From: Amycolatopsis endophytica
GTDB taxonomy: Bacteria; Actinomycetota; Actinomycetes; Mycobacteriales; Pseudonocardiaceae
Direction of reading: 5' to 3'
Assembly (NCBI RefSeq): GCF_013410405.1
Contig: NZ_JACCFK010000002.1
Location: 310,001 to 374,000, forward strand
Length of the DNA stretch: 64,000 nt
The translations under genes and the position numbers were made by a program. Below, one piece after another: positions 48,038 through 56,669 of this stretch; within the stretch, counting starts at the first letter, position 1; the number at the start of each line of letters is the position of its first letter. Under the pieces are notes generated by a model that worked only from the letters and a program-made list of their open reading frames with translations, did not search any database and was not told where the DNA came from.

Positions 48038-49290
48038 CTCATCCCCTCCCCGGCGTGCGCCAGCCGCTGCACGCCTTCACTGATCTCGTTGACGGTCTCC
48101 TCGGTCAGGTCGGTGCCCGACAGTGCGGCGCACCCGAGGTCGGCGACCTCGCGAGCCACCGCTGCCAGGCGCGGATCGGCGACCCCGGCACGCGCGGCGA
48201 GCTCCCACTCGTCCGCCACCGGAGCACAGACCTCCAGCACCTTGTCCACTGTGGACGGCTGATCGAGCAGGGCGCTCAGCAGCGCCACCGGATGCAGCCA
48301 ACGCTGCCCCGGCTGGGCGTCGAGGTAGCGGACCTCCAGGTAGCCGTGCGGCCGCACGGGGGTGAACATCGTGGTGAGGTGGTAGTCCAGATCGGCCAGT
48401 GCCGGCCGGTGCAGGACCTGCCCGGCATGGCGGCCCGCCACCCACTCGGCGAACGTCAGGTCCTCCGGCGCGTCCCACGGGCCCTCGTCCCGCCGCACCA
48501 CCATCAGCGGGGTGTCCATGATCCGCTCCGCCCAGCTCGCCACCGGATCGCCGCCGGACGGTCCCGCGAACGTGCGGCACCGCTCGGTCTCCATCACCGC
48601 GAGCCACCGCGCCGAGGCCAGCCCGGTGTCCCGGCCCGCGTGCCACCGGGAGTTGGCGAACAGCGCCAGCAGCGGCGGGCCGAGCGCGTGCACCGCCGCC
48701 CAGCGCGCGGCGAACGTGTCCGGCTCCCCCGCGTCGACGCACACCTGCAGGCCCGCGGTGCTGCACATCATCGTGATCCCGCCAGTGCCCATCGGGGCGA
48801 ACCGGCGTTCCATCGCCGCGTAACGGGGCGTATCGAGCAACCGGACGGGCACGCGGTGGGCGTCGATGCCGTCGTCGCGCAGGACGAACCCGTGACGGGC
48901 GAGAAGATCGGAGAGATGGGCGAGATCCGCGGAGACCACGGCGGCGAGCTCGCGGAGCGAAGCCTGCGGCAGAGCGGAGATCTCCACCTGGCCGCCGGGT
49001 TCGAGAGTCAGGGGTGAGCCCGCCGGCAACGGCACGGCCGGGCTGTCGGGACGGAGGGTGCGCGGTGTGTGGGGCCCCAGCGCACGGGCGAGGTGATCGG
49101 CTTCGAGTGGTCTTCGGAGGTCGTCGGCGTAGTGCACGGTGAACTCGAGCTCCACGCCGAGCAGCCGCGGTGGGCCGTGCTTGAAGCACACGGACGCCAC
49201 GTACGCCTCGCCCTCGGCGCGGTCGGAGACCACCTTCGCCGCCACCGCCCCGCCAGGGGCGGGTGAAACAGGCCGGACCGCTGTCATCAT
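48034..49290 (-). CDS. egtA: glutamate-cysteine ligase EgtA
   Basis: 418 residues of the actinobacterial GCS2-like glutamate-cysteine ligase, giving gamma-Glu-Cys for EgtB. Features: LGVELEFTVH at the active-site start, EPGGQVEIS, TAGLQVCVDAG, and a YLEVRYLDAQPG metal/substrate strand near the C-terminus. ATG 49290 (another ATG at 49287). First gene of the operon, divergent from the acnR-like gene; the promoter lies in the 165-base gap. Confidence 0.92.
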   Translation of the reverse strand: MMTAVRPVSPAPGGAVAAKVVSDRAEGEAYVASVCFKHGPPRLLGVELEFTVHYADDLRRPLEADHLARALGPHTPRTLRPDSPAVPLPAGSPLTLEPGGQVEISALPQASLRELAAVVSADLAHLSDLLARHGFVLRDDGIDAHRVPVRLLDTPRYAAMERRFAPMGTGGITMMCSTAGLQVCVDAGEPDTFAARWAAVHALGPPLLALFANSRWHAGRDTGLASARWLAVMETERCRTFAGPSGGDPVASWAERIMDTPLMVVRRDEGPWDAPEDLTFAEWVAGRHAGQVLHRPALADLDYHLTTMFTPVRPHGYLEVRYLDAQPGQRWLHPVALLSALLDQPSTVDKVLEVCAPVADEWELAARAGVADPRLAAVAREVADLGCAALSGTDLTEETVNEISEGVQRLAHAGEGMR

Positions 49291-49402
49291 CGTGTCCCAT
49301 CGTCTGAGGAGGACTCGGTTTCGGACGCTACACGCGGGCACCGACACTTTTCAGCGTACGAACGGGGCGCGCCAGGTCTCCGGAAGAGATCCGTAAGGAT
49401 TG

Positions 49403-49418
49403 CAGTAAGTACGTACGG
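49403..49418. promoter_or_regulatory. AcnR-type operator before the acnR-like gene
   Basis: CAGTAAGTACGTACGG fits CAGNACnnncGTACTG at 10 of 12 fixed positions and sits 37 bases before the acnR-like ATG, in the gap shared with egtA. Autoregulation, and possibly control of egtA, is the natural reading. Confidence 0.5.
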
Positions 49419-49455
49419 TTTGCGAAAGCCCGGTCCCCGGTGTCAGGATCTAGCC

Positions 49456-50049
49456 ATGCCCCGGGTGAGCCAGGACCACCTCGAAGCGCGCAGGCGCCAG
49501 ATCCTCGACGGGTCCCGCGTCTGTTTCGCCCGGTACGGCTACGAGGGTGCCACGGTCCGGCGGCTGGAGGAAGCCACCGGGCTTTCCCGCGGCGCGATCT
49601 TCCACCACTTCCGCGACAAGGAGTCGCTCTTCCTCGCGCTCGCCGAGGAAGACGCCGCGCGGATGGCCGACGTCGTCGCCCAGCAGGGCCTCGTGCAGGT
49701 GATGCGCGATCTTCTCACCGAGGACAGCGGCCACCCCGCGGACTGGCTCGGCACCCGGCTGGAGGTGTCCCGGCGGCTGCGCACCGACCCGGAGTTCCGC
49801 GGCCGCTGGGCCGAACGCTCCCACCAGCTCACCGCCGCCACCCGGCAGCGCCTGCTGTGGCAGCGCCAGGCCGGCAACCTGCGCGACGACGTGGACGTCG
49901 ACGTCCTGACCGCCTACCTGGAGCTGGTCCTGGAGGGCCTGGTCTCCCACCTGGCGATGGGCCTGCCCGCGGACGACCTCGGACCGGTGCTCGACCTCGT
50001 GGAGGAGAGCGTGCGGCGCCACCGCGCCCGCGGCGCCACCGAGTCGTGA
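49456..50049 (+). CDS. acnR: TetR-family repressor of aconitase (AcnR-like)
   Basis: 197 residues, TetR fold: HTH GATVRRLEEATGLSRGAIFHH followed by FRDKESLFLALAEEDAARM and GLVQVMRDLL. The run from VRRLEE to LALA closely matches corynebacterial AcnR and M. tuberculosis Rv1474c, which sits beside acn. It should repress acn in response to citrate-Mg or iron state. Here it is about 9.6 kb from acn, with a matching operator at both promoters. ATG 49456 has AGGA upstream. Confidence 0.7.
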   Translation: MPRVSQDHLEARRRQILDGSRVCFARYGYEGATVRRLEEATGLSRGAIFHHFRDKESLFLALAEEDAARMADVVAQQGLVQVMRDLLTEDSGHPADWLGTRLEVSRRLRTDPEFRGRWAERSHQLTAATRQRLLWQRQAGNLRDDVDVDVLTAYLELVLEGLVSHLAMGLPADDLGPVLDLVEESVRRHRARGATES

Positions 50050-50143
50050 CGCGCTCACCTGGGCGGATTGTCCACCTCCGCGCGCGCGGACGGGTATCAT
50101 GGCGCTCACCGTTTCCGCGACCTCCCAAGGAGTGACTCTTTTC

Positions 50144-50245
50144 GTGCGCGACGCGCAGTCACCTGGTGACAGTACGAAGCCGGGTGGCGCACCCGGCTTG
50201 CCCGAGCACCCCGCCGGCCCGGCCCAGGACCGTGATGGCCGATGA
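50144..50245 (+). CDS. 33-residue proline-rich leader ORF before CNNM genes
   Basis: GTG 50144 (AAGGAG 11 bases upstream; GTG 50132 also in frame) to TGA 50245, overlapping the CNNM ATG as ATGA. It encodes a peptide with six prolines in PGDSTKPGGAPGLPEHPAGP. A 9-bp stem (50177-50199) lies inside. The tight coupling and Pro content recall leader peptides of Mg2+ transport genes. Could be chance; no homology claim. Confidence 0.4.
   Translation: MRDAQSPGDSTKPGGAPGLPEHPAGPAQDRDGR
50177..50199 (+). promoter_or_regulatory. AAGCCGGGT/ACCCGGCTT hairpin
   Basis: A perfect 9-base stem (50177-50185 with 50191-50199) around GGCGC, 43 bases before the CNNM start. A smaller GTCACC-T-GGTGAC dyad (50158-50170) lies just ahead. 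It may be a translational or attenuation element of the proline-rich leader. Confidence 0.4.
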
Positions 50246-51579
50246 CCGAAGTGCTCCTCTCCGTTCTCGGGGTTTTCTTCTTCGTCCTCCTCACCGTCGG
50301 CACCGGTCTCGCGGTGGCCGCCGAGTTCTCCCTGACCGCGCTGGAGCGCAGCACCGTCGAGGCGCACGTCCGCCAGGTCGGCGACCGGCGGGCGCGCACC
50401 GTCCGCAAGGCGCACTCCACGCTGTCCTTCCAGCTTTCCGGCGCGCAGGTCGCGATCACCCTGACCACCCTGGTCACCGGGTACGTCGCCGAGCCGCTGA
50501 TCGGGAACCTGGTCCGCCCGCTGCTGACGGCCACCGGCCTGTCCGAGGGCGCCGCCGCCACCGGGTCGATCGTGATCGCCCTGCTGCTGGCCACCATCCT
50601 GTCGATGGTGCTCGGCGAGATGGCGCCCAAGAACCTCGCCGTGGCCAAGCCGCTGGAAACCGCGCGTGCCGTGATGGGCTACCACTCGCGGTTCTCGGCG
50701 CTGTTCCGCTGGCTGATCACACTGATGAACAACAGCGCGAACTTCCTGGTCCGCAAGTTCGGCATCGAACCACAGGAGGAGCTGCGCTCGGCACGCTCGC
50801 CGCAGGAGCTCGGCTCGATCGTGCGCACCAGCGCCGAAAGCGGCACGCTGGACACCTCCACCGCGCAGCTGCTGGACAAGTCGCTGCGCTTCGGTGACCG
50901 CACCGCCGAGGAGCTGATGACGCCCCGCGTGCAGATCGAGTCGCTGACGGTCGGCGACACGATCGACGATCTGGTCGAGCTGTCCCGGCGCACCGGGTTC
51001 TCCCGTTTCCCCGTCTACACCGAGGACCTGGACGACGTGCAGGGCGCGGTGCACGTGAAGCAGGCATTCGCGGTGCGCGCGAGCGAACGCGGCAACACCA
51101 GGATCGGTTCGGTGATGCGCCCGGTGCCCACCGTGCCGGAGTCGCTGCCGGGCGACGCGCTGCTGTCCCGGCTGCGGGATTCGCGCTTCCAGCTGGCGAT
51201 GGTCGTCGACGAGTACGGCGGCACGGCCGGCCTGGTGACGCTGGAGGACGTGGTCGAGGAGATCATCGGCGATGTCCGCGACGAGCACGACACCGCCGAG
51301 GCACCGTCCTCGCAGCGGGTCGGCGCCGACACCTGGCTGGTCTCCGGTCAGCTTCGTGCCGACGAGGTCACCGACATCACCGGCTTTCGCATGCCCGACG
51401 GTGACTACGAAACCATCGCCGGACTGGTGCTGGAGCGGCTCGGCCGCATCCCCGAACCGGGTGATGCCACCGAAGTCGACGGGTGGCGGCTCACGGTGTC
51501 CGAAATGGACCGGCACCGCATCGCCGAGGTGAACCTGGAACCGCTCGGCGAGACCAGCGCCGGGGAGGTGGCCCGGTGA
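50242..51579 (+). CDS. CNNM/CorC (HlyC-type) protein with CBS pair, copy 1
   Basis: 445 residues: DUF21 membrane domain (about 1-190, four helices; GEMAPKNLAVAK is the CNNM signature), two CBS domains (about 205-330; RTGFSRFPVYTED, VVDEYGGTAGLVTLEDVVEEI) and a C-terminal CorC_HlyC domain (about 345-435). CNNM proteins export Mg2+/Na+ or sense Mg-ATP. Coupled to copy 2 by GTGA overlap, as in other actinobacteria (Rv1842c/Rv1841c). Confidence 0.9.
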   Translation: MTEVLLSVLGVFFFVLLTVGTGLAVAAEFSLTALERSTVEAHVRQVGDRRARTVRKAHSTLSFQLSGAQVAITLTTLVTGYVAEPLIGNLVRPLLTATGLSEGAAATGSIVIALLLATILSMVLGEMAPKNLAVAKPLETARAVMGYHSRFSALFRWLITLMNNSANFLVRKFGIEPQEELRSARSPQELGSIVRTSAESGTLDTSTAQLLDKSLRFGDRTAEELMTPRVQIESLTVGDTIDDLVELSRRTGFSRFPVYTEDLDDVQGAVHVKQAFAVRASERGNTRIGSVMRPVPTVPESLPGDALLSRLRDSRFQLAMVVDEYGGTAGLVTLEDVVEEIIGDVRDEHDTAEAPSSQRVGADTWLVSGQLRADEVTDITGFRMPDGDYETIAGLVLERLGRIPEPGDATEVDGWRLTVSEMDRHRIAEVNLEPLGETSAGEVAR

Positions 51580-52619
51580 ACGACTGGCTCGCCATCTTCC
51601 TGATCGTCGTCCTGCTGCTGCTCAACGCGTTCTTCGTGGGTGCGGAGTTCACCTTGATCTCCTCGCGCCGCGACCGTCTGGAAGCACTGCTGGAGCAGGG
51701 CAAGTCGCGGGCGAAGATCGTGATCAACGCCAGCAGGCACGTCTCGCAGATGCTCGCCGGCGCCCAGCTGGGCATCACGATCTCCTCGCTGCTGCTGGGC
51801 CGCCTGGGTGAACCGGCGGTGGCGCACCAGCTGGAGGGGCTGTTCGAGCTGATCGGCCTGCCCGAGGTGGTGCTGCACGCGGTGTCGTTCGCGATCGCGC
51901 TGGCGTTCATCACGATCCTGCACGTGCTGATCGGCGAGATGGTGCCGAAGAACCTCGCGATCGCCGAGCCGGAGCGGCTGGCCCTGTGGCTGGTGCCGAT
52001 CCACGTCGCGTGGGTCAAGGTCGCCAACCCGTTCATCTGGCTGCTCAACGCGATGGCCAACGCGCTGCTGCGCCTGGTCCGCGTCCAGCCCAAGGACGAG
52101 CTGGAGACCGCCTACACCTCCGACGAGCTGGCCGAGCTGCTGTCCGAGTCGCGCCGCGAGGGCCTGCTGGAGCAGTCGGAGCACGAGCGGCTGAGCCAGA
52201 CGCTGTCGTCGGTGGAGAAGACCGTCGCCGACGTGCTGGTGCCCGCCGCCGACCTGACCACCCTGCCCAGCGACCCGACGATGGGCGACGTCGAGGAGGC
52301 GGTCTCCTCGACCGGGTTCTCGCGCTTCCCGCTGCGCTGCGACGACGGCAGGCTGATCGGGTACCTGCACGTCAAGGACGTGCTCGACCAGATCGGTGAC
52401 GATCCGGCGAGCACGGTGCCCGCGGACAAGACGCGGGCGCTGACCGACGTCCCGGTGCACGCCCGCCTGGACGAGGCCCTGTCCGCGATGCGGCGCGAGG
52501 GGAGCCACCTGGCCCGCGCGCTGGGCGACGACGGCACCGTCATCGGGGTCGTCGCACTGGAAGACCTGGTCGAGGAGTACGTCGGCACGGTGCGCGACGG
52601 GACGCACGTGACGGCGTGA
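51576..52619 (+). CDS. CNNM/CorC-type protein, copy 2, without CorC domain
   Basis: 347 residues: DUF21 domain (four helices; FFVGAEFTLIS, LIGEMVPKNLAIAE) and CBS pair (STGFSRFPLRCDD, VIGVVALEDLVEEYVG), ending there without the C-terminal CorC_HlyC domain that copy 1 has. GTG 51576 overlaps copy 1's stop. Probably forms a heteromer with copy 1. Confidence 0.88.
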   Translation: MNDWLAIFLIVVLLLLNAFFVGAEFTLISSRRDRLEALLEQGKSRAKIVINASRHVSQMLAGAQLGITISSLLLGRLGEPAVAHQLEGLFELIGLPEVVLHAVSFAIALAFITILHVLIGEMVPKNLAIAEPERLALWLVPIHVAWVKVANPFIWLLNAMANALLRLVRVQPKDELETAYTSDELAELLSESRREGLLEQSEHERLSQTLSSVEKTVADVLVPAADLTTLPSDPTMGDVEEAVSSTGFSRFPLRCDDGRLIGYLHVKDVLDQIGDDPASTVPADKTRALTDVPVHARLDEALSAMRREGSHLARALGDDGTVIGVVALEDLVEEYVGTVRDGTHVTA

Positions 52620-53479
52620 TGGTGGTTCTGACCGAGATCCAGTGGCGGGCCCGGGAACGCGAGCACATCGCGCGGGTCCGCCGCTGGACCAGGCCGTACC
52701 AGGAGCGCCGCTCGCGGGGCGAAAAGCATCCGGTGGAGGACTTTCTCTTCCAGTACTACCCGCACCGCCCCGCGCACCTGGAGCGCTGGAGCCCCGGCCC
52801 CGGCGTGGTGCTCACCGGGGCAGGTGAGTTCCTGCGGCGGCCGGATTTCCGGTCGGCGCCCGAGGGGGTGGTACTCGGGGAACTTCCGGACAAGCGCGTA
52901 CGGACGGTTTCGGCGCTGCTGGCGTTGCTGGAGGCCACCGCGTCACGCGCGCCGCGGCTGAACTGTTTCGGACTGCACGAGTGGGCGATGGTGTACCGGC
53001 AGCCGCCCGGGCAGGTGCGGCACGACCAGCTGTCGTTGCGGCTGGGCCCGTCCGGCACCGACACCGTCGTCGAGTCACTGGAGCTGCGCTGCGGGCACTT
53101 CGACGCCTTCCGGTTCTTCACCGAGCCCGCGCGGCCGCGCAACACACTCCAGCCGACGCGGGACGCGCAGATTTCGCTGGAGCAGCCGGGCTGTCTGCAC
53201 GCGAACATGGATCTCTACCGCGCCGCCTACAAGCTGGACCCGTTCGTGCCCTCGGAGCTGGTCGCGGACTGTTTCGAGCTGGCGGCGGGGATCCGGGAAC
53301 TCGACATGCGAGCGAGCCCGTACGATTTGTCGGGGCTGGGCTACGAGCCGGTGCCGATCGAGACCGCGCGAGGACGCGCGGAGTACGCGAAAGCCCAGGC
53401 CGGTTTCGCGCGGCGGGCGGAACCGTTGCGCGCTCGCCTGATCGAACAGTGCCGGATGCTCCTCGCGCGGGCCCAGTAA
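52616..53479 (+). CDS. uncharacterised actinobacterial protein
   Basis: 287 residues from GTG 52616, coupled to the CNNM gene by GTGA. Very Arg-rich N-terminus (EREHIARVRRWTRPYQERR), then HPVEDFLFQYYPHRPAHLERW, LNCFGLHEWAMVYR and PGCLHANMDLYRAAYKLDPF. Databases sometimes call this family 3-methyladenine DNA glycosylase, which I cannot support from motifs: no helix-hairpin-helix Gly-rich turn or Asp was found. Function left open. Confidence 0.6.
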   Translation: MMVVLTEIQWRAREREHIARVRRWTRPYQERRSRGEKHPVEDFLFQYYPHRPAHLERWSPGPGVVLTGAGEFLRRPDFRSAPEGVVLGELPDKRVRTVSALLALLEATASRAPRLNCFGLHEWAMVYRQPPGQVRHDQLSLRLGPSGTDTVVESLELRCGHFDAFRFFTEPARPRNTLQPTRDAQISLEQPGCLHANMDLYRAAYKLDPFVPSELVADCFELAAGIRELDMRASPYDLSGLGYEPVPIETARGRAEYAKAQAGFARRAEPLRARLIEQCRMLLARAQ

Positions 53480-53586
53480 CGCGGAGTCCTGCAATTTTAG
53501 GGGTTCATCACGTTTCGCTAACGTCGGACCGCTGTTAGGGTGAACGCGTTTGTTCATGAACTTACGGAGAGTTGAGGAAAGTACCC

Positions 53587-54774
53587 ATGGGACGACACAA
53601 CAGGGGCGACGAGTTCGCCGCTCCCGGCCGTCCTGAGTCGGAGGAACACGGCGCGTCGCCGAGACCAGACGCCGGTGCCGGGGGTGGCACTGGTTTCGCG
53701 GCGGGCCCGAGGCCGGGCGAAGCCGTCGGAGCCTTCCCGGTGAGCGGCCCGCAGGGTGCTGCCGGTCGTGGTGTTCCCCGAGCATCCCGCTCCGCGACGA
53801 GCCGACGGGTTCCCGTCGGCGAAACCTCCAGCTTCCGCCGTGCCCAAGCGTCCGAGAGTTCCGGCAGCTTCCGCACCCAGCCCGCCGAGCACTCCGGCAG
53901 CTTCCGCACCCAGCCCGCCGAAGGCTCTGGCAGCTTCCGCGCCCAGGGCCCGGTCGAATCGACCGGCGGCCGTCGTGTGCCGACCCAGGCAACCACCGGC
54001 GCCCGCCGCCGCGCCGCATCCACCGAAGCTACCGGCTCCCGCCGCGCCCGGAGCGGGGCGTCGACCAGCCCCCGCCGTCCCGGCGAAACCACCGGCAGCC
54101 GCCGTGCGGTCGAGTCCACCGGTTCCCACCGCACCACCCCGGGCGAGGCGACCGGATCCCACCGCGTCGCCCCGGGCGAGGCGACCGGATCGCACCGGGT
54201 GCTGGGTGAGACCAAGCGCGGCATCGCCAAGTGGCCCATCGTCGCCGGGGTGTTCGTCGTTCTCGTCGCGCTGGGCGTGCTCGGCTGGGGGTGGGCCGAC
54301 AACATCCTCGCCAACCGCGCGGAGGCTCAGGCCAGCGCGTGCGCCGAAGGAGACTCGAACCTCAGCGTGGTCGCCGCGCCGTCGATCGCCCCGGCCGTCA
54401 CCGCCGCCGCCGACCGGTGGAACCAGGCCAGGACCGTCGTCCACTCGCACTGCGTCCACGTGAACGTTCAGGCGATCGACGACGACCGGGTGCTGCTCGC
54501 CCTCACCGGGCGCGGCAACCTCGACTCGATCGGCGGGCAGCCCGCGGTCTGGATCCCGGCGACCACCGCCACGATCACCGACCTCACCACGGCCCGCCCC
54601 ACCCTGCTGTCCTCCGCCGCCGAACCGCTGACCGGCGGCGAGTACCCGTGCGCGGTCCTCACCGCCGACGCCGTCGACGAGGTCCAGCAGCGCGCCTCCC
54701 AGGTGTTCCGCAACTACCTGCAGGAACCGGCCCAGCAGGCCGACTTCGGCCGCGTCGCCGCTCCCGGCGCCTGA
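53587..54774 (+). CDS. repeat-tailed anchored protein with shortened substrate-binding domain
   Basis: 395 residues from ATG 53587. Residues 1-215 are disordered, Ser/Arg/Gly-rich with repeats (SGSFRTQPAE twice, TGSHR-x6-7 four times). One helix follows at about 220-240 (WPIVAGVFVVLVALGVLGWGW), then a roughly 150-residue outside domain (ACAEGDSNLSVVAAPSIAPA) that begins like bacterial substrate-binding/VWA fusion proteins but lacks most of that domain and the whole VWA part, ending FGRVAAPGA. A truncated relative is the best reading. Standalone. Confidence 0.6.
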   Translation: MGRHNRGDEFAAPGRPESEEHGASPRPDAGAGGGTGFAAGPRPGEAVGAFPVSGPQGAAGRGVPRASRSATSRRVPVGETSSFRRAQASESSGSFRTQPAEHSGSFRTQPAEGSGSFRAQGPVESTGGRRVPTQATTGARRRAASTEATGSRRARSGASTSPRRPGETTGSRRAVESTGSHRTTPGEATGSHRVAPGEATGSHRVLGETKRGIAKWPIVAGVFVVLVALGVLGWGWADNILANRAEAQASACAEGDSNLSVVAAPSIAPAVTAAADRWNQARTVVHSHCVHVNVQAIDDDRVLLALTGRGNLDSIGGQPAVWIPATTATITDLTTARPTLLSSAAEPLTGGEYPCAVLTADAVDEVQQRASQVFRNYLQEPAQQADFGRVAAPGA

Positions 54775-54869
54775 CGCGTTCACAGGCCGCGCACAGCGCA
54801 CGCACGGCCGGGCGCACAGGAGGTTCACGTTCACTCAATGCCGTCCGGCCATCCGGACGACGGGAACCC

Positions 54870-55428
54870 ATGGGCGGCAGAAGTCCGCGCATCGTGCTGG
54901 CGGTCCTCGCGGCCGTCGTCGCACTCGACCAGGCCACCACATGGTGGGCCCGGCGGCACGTCGAGGCGGCCCAGATCAACAGCGGCGGCAGCTACCTCCT
55001 CGACAGCGCGCTCGGCGAACTGGTCCCGCGACCCGCTCGCCGGTGCCGTACTGGACGTCCCGGGCGCCGCGGGACTGGCGATCGCCGTCGTCGCCCTGGT
55101 CCGGCGGCCCCGGCCCGCCGTGGCGCTCGTGCCCGTCGCACTGGCCGTCGCGGGCTGGGCGAGCAACCTGCTGGACCGCCTGGGCCTGCACTTCTGGACC
55201 CCGCCCGGCAGCGTCCGTGGCGCGGTCGACTTCATCGAGATCGGCAACTCCGTCTTCGACGTCGCGGACTTCGTCATCACCGCCGGAACCGTGCTGCTGG
55301 TGGCGGTCGCGGGTCACCGGCTCGCGCGGCGCGGACTCCCCCGACCCGGACGTGACCAGCGCGAACGCTCCCGTCACGTCGGTGTCGGACGGGTGAGGAC
55401 CGCCCGGGTGGCGGCGTCGGCCGGATAG
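54870..55428 (+). pseudogene. lspA: lipoprotein signal peptidase (LspA-like), frameshifted
   Basis: From ATG 54870 the frame reads RIVLAVLAAVVALDQATTWWARRHVEA...LLDSALGEL, then jumps by one base near 55021-55026 into a frame reading DPLAGAVLDVPGAAGL, ASNLLDRLGLHFWTPPG and IGNSVFDVADFVI, with the two catalytic Asp boxes (NLLDRLG, NSVFDVADF) of signal peptidase II. One extra base explains it. Without correction no active protease is made. Its 3' end overlaps the convergent XRE gene by 55 bases. Another lspA is expected elsewhere in the genome. Confidence 0.7.
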
Positions 55429-56153
55429 AACGACTCGATCACCAGCTCGGCGAGGGTGACGTCCAGCGGCGTGCCGAACGTGGCGACCGTCGTCATCAAC
55501 CGCAGCTCGCCGTCACCGTGCCGGAGCCGCAACGGCACGAACACCGAGCCGGGTGGCATCTCGGTCTCCGGCTGGTCGCACGGGTAGCCGCGCACCTCGG
55601 TCAGCAGGTCCGCCAGGTCCGCGTCCGCGGTGATCTCCACCTGCCGCCGCAGCCTGCCCAGCAGTTCGGCACGCCACTGGCCCAGGTTCAGCACGTGCGG
55701 TGCCAGGCCACGCGGGTGCAGCGCGACGCGCAGGACGTTCACCGGCGGTTCCAGCAGCTCCGGGTCGACCCGTGCGGTCAGCAGCGCGAGGCCGCTGTTG
55801 GCCTCGACGAGGTCCCAGCCGCGGTCGACCACCACCGCCGGGTACGGCTCGTGCCCGGCGAGGAGATGACGGATGGCTTCGAGCGCGGCGCCCAGGTCGG
55901 TCAGCGCGTGCTCCGGGTACACCGGGGCGAAGCCGGCGGCCAGCAGCATCCGGTTGCGCTCACGCAACGGCACGTCCAGCCGCTCCCCCAGGCGCAGCAC
56001 CATGTCGCGGCTGGGGTGGGAGCGGCCGTTCTCCAGGAAGCTCAGGTGCCGGGCGGAGATCTCCGCGGCGAGGGCGAGGTCGAGCTGGCTGAGCCGCCGC
56101 CGTTCCCGCCACTGCCGCAGCTGCTCGCCCACAGGGCGCTGCATGGTCGTCAC
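55374..56153 (-). CDS. XRE-family regulator with MmyB-like domain
   Basis: 259 residues: N-terminal XRE HTH (LRQWRERRRLSQLDLALAAE, ARHLSFLENGRSHPSRDMV) and a MmyB-type ligand domain (PYPAVVVDRGWDLVEANSGL, RGYPCDQPETEMPPGSVF). GTG 56153 or ATG 56144 start. Divergent from the SnoaL gene with a 116-base gap, so it probably controls that gene. Confidence 0.88.
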   Translation of the reverse strand: MTTMQRPVGEQLRQWRERRRLSQLDLALAAEISARHLSFLENGRSHPSRDMVLRLGERLDVPLRERNRMLLAAGFAPVYPEHALTDLGAALEAIRHLLAGHEPYPAVVVDRGWDLVEANSGLALLTARVDPELLEPPVNVLRVALHPRGLAPHVLNLGQWRAELLGRLRRQVEITADADLADLLTEVRGYPCDQPETEMPPGSVFVPLRLRHGDGELRLMTTVATFGTPLDVTLAELVIESFYPADAATRAVLTRPTPT

Positions 56154-56269
56154 ACCGCCGACGCTACGGGCCGCGGGTGCGGGGCCGCCATTACCTCCCG
56201 GGTAATCGACGGGCCACCTGATGCGGGTGATCGTGATGTGGTCACACCGGAACTCACCAGGAGGAAACG

Positions 56270-56632
56270 ATGCCGGACTACACCACGATCGCCCAGCGCT
56301 ACATCGACGTGTGGAACGAGACGGATCCGGTCAAGCGCCGGGCGCTCATCGAGGAGGTCTTCACCCCGGAGGCCACCTACACCGATCCACTGGGCGCCGT
56401 ACGCGGCGCCGACGGGGTCGACGGGTTCATCGCGGGCGCGCAGCAGCAGTTCGCCGGGCTGGAGTTCCGGCTCGCGGGCACTGCCGACGGCCACCACGAC
56501 CAGGCCCGCTTCACCTGGCACCTGGAGGCACCGGGCGCAACGGAGCCGCTGGCGATCGGCTTCGACGTGGTGACGATCGCGGACGGCCGCATCGAGCAGG
56601 TGCTGGGTTTTCTGGACAAGATGCCCGGCTGA
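56270..56632 (+). CDS. SnoaL-like NTF2-fold protein
   Basis: 120 residues of the NTF2/SnoaL-like fold: TIAQRYIDVWNETDPVKRRALIEEVFTPEATYTDPLGAV (residues about 3-43, in part) is the family start, and RIEQVLGFLD ends it. AGGAGG ribosome site. Partner of the divergent XRE regulator. A catalytic (cyclase, isomerase) or binding role cannot be chosen. This pair occupies the place where gcvP is expected after the glycine riboswitch. Confidence 0.8.
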   Translation: MPDYTTIAQRYIDVWNETDPVKRRALIEEVFTPEATYTDPLGAVRGADGVDGFIAGAQQQFAGLEFRLAGTADGHHDQARFTWHLEAPGATEPLAIGFDVVTIADGRIEQVLGFLDKMPG

Positions 56633-56641
56633 CCGGCGACC

Positions 56642-56665
56642 GGCCCGGACCCCTGGGTCCGGGCC
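56642..56665. terminator. 11-bp hairpin between SnoaL stop and riboswitch
   Basis: GGCCCGGACCC (56642-56652) pairs perfectly with GGGTCCGGGCC (56655-56665). It is 10 bases after the SnoaL stop on the plus strand and directly after aptamer 2 on the minus strand, so it can terminate both transcripts or act as the riboswitch's expression platform. Confidence 0.65.
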
Positions 56666-56669
56666 CTCC

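Noticed and set aside
52616..53479. 3-methyladenine DNA glycosylase label
   Set aside because: No helix-hairpin-helix motif or catalytic Asp could be found; left as unknown.
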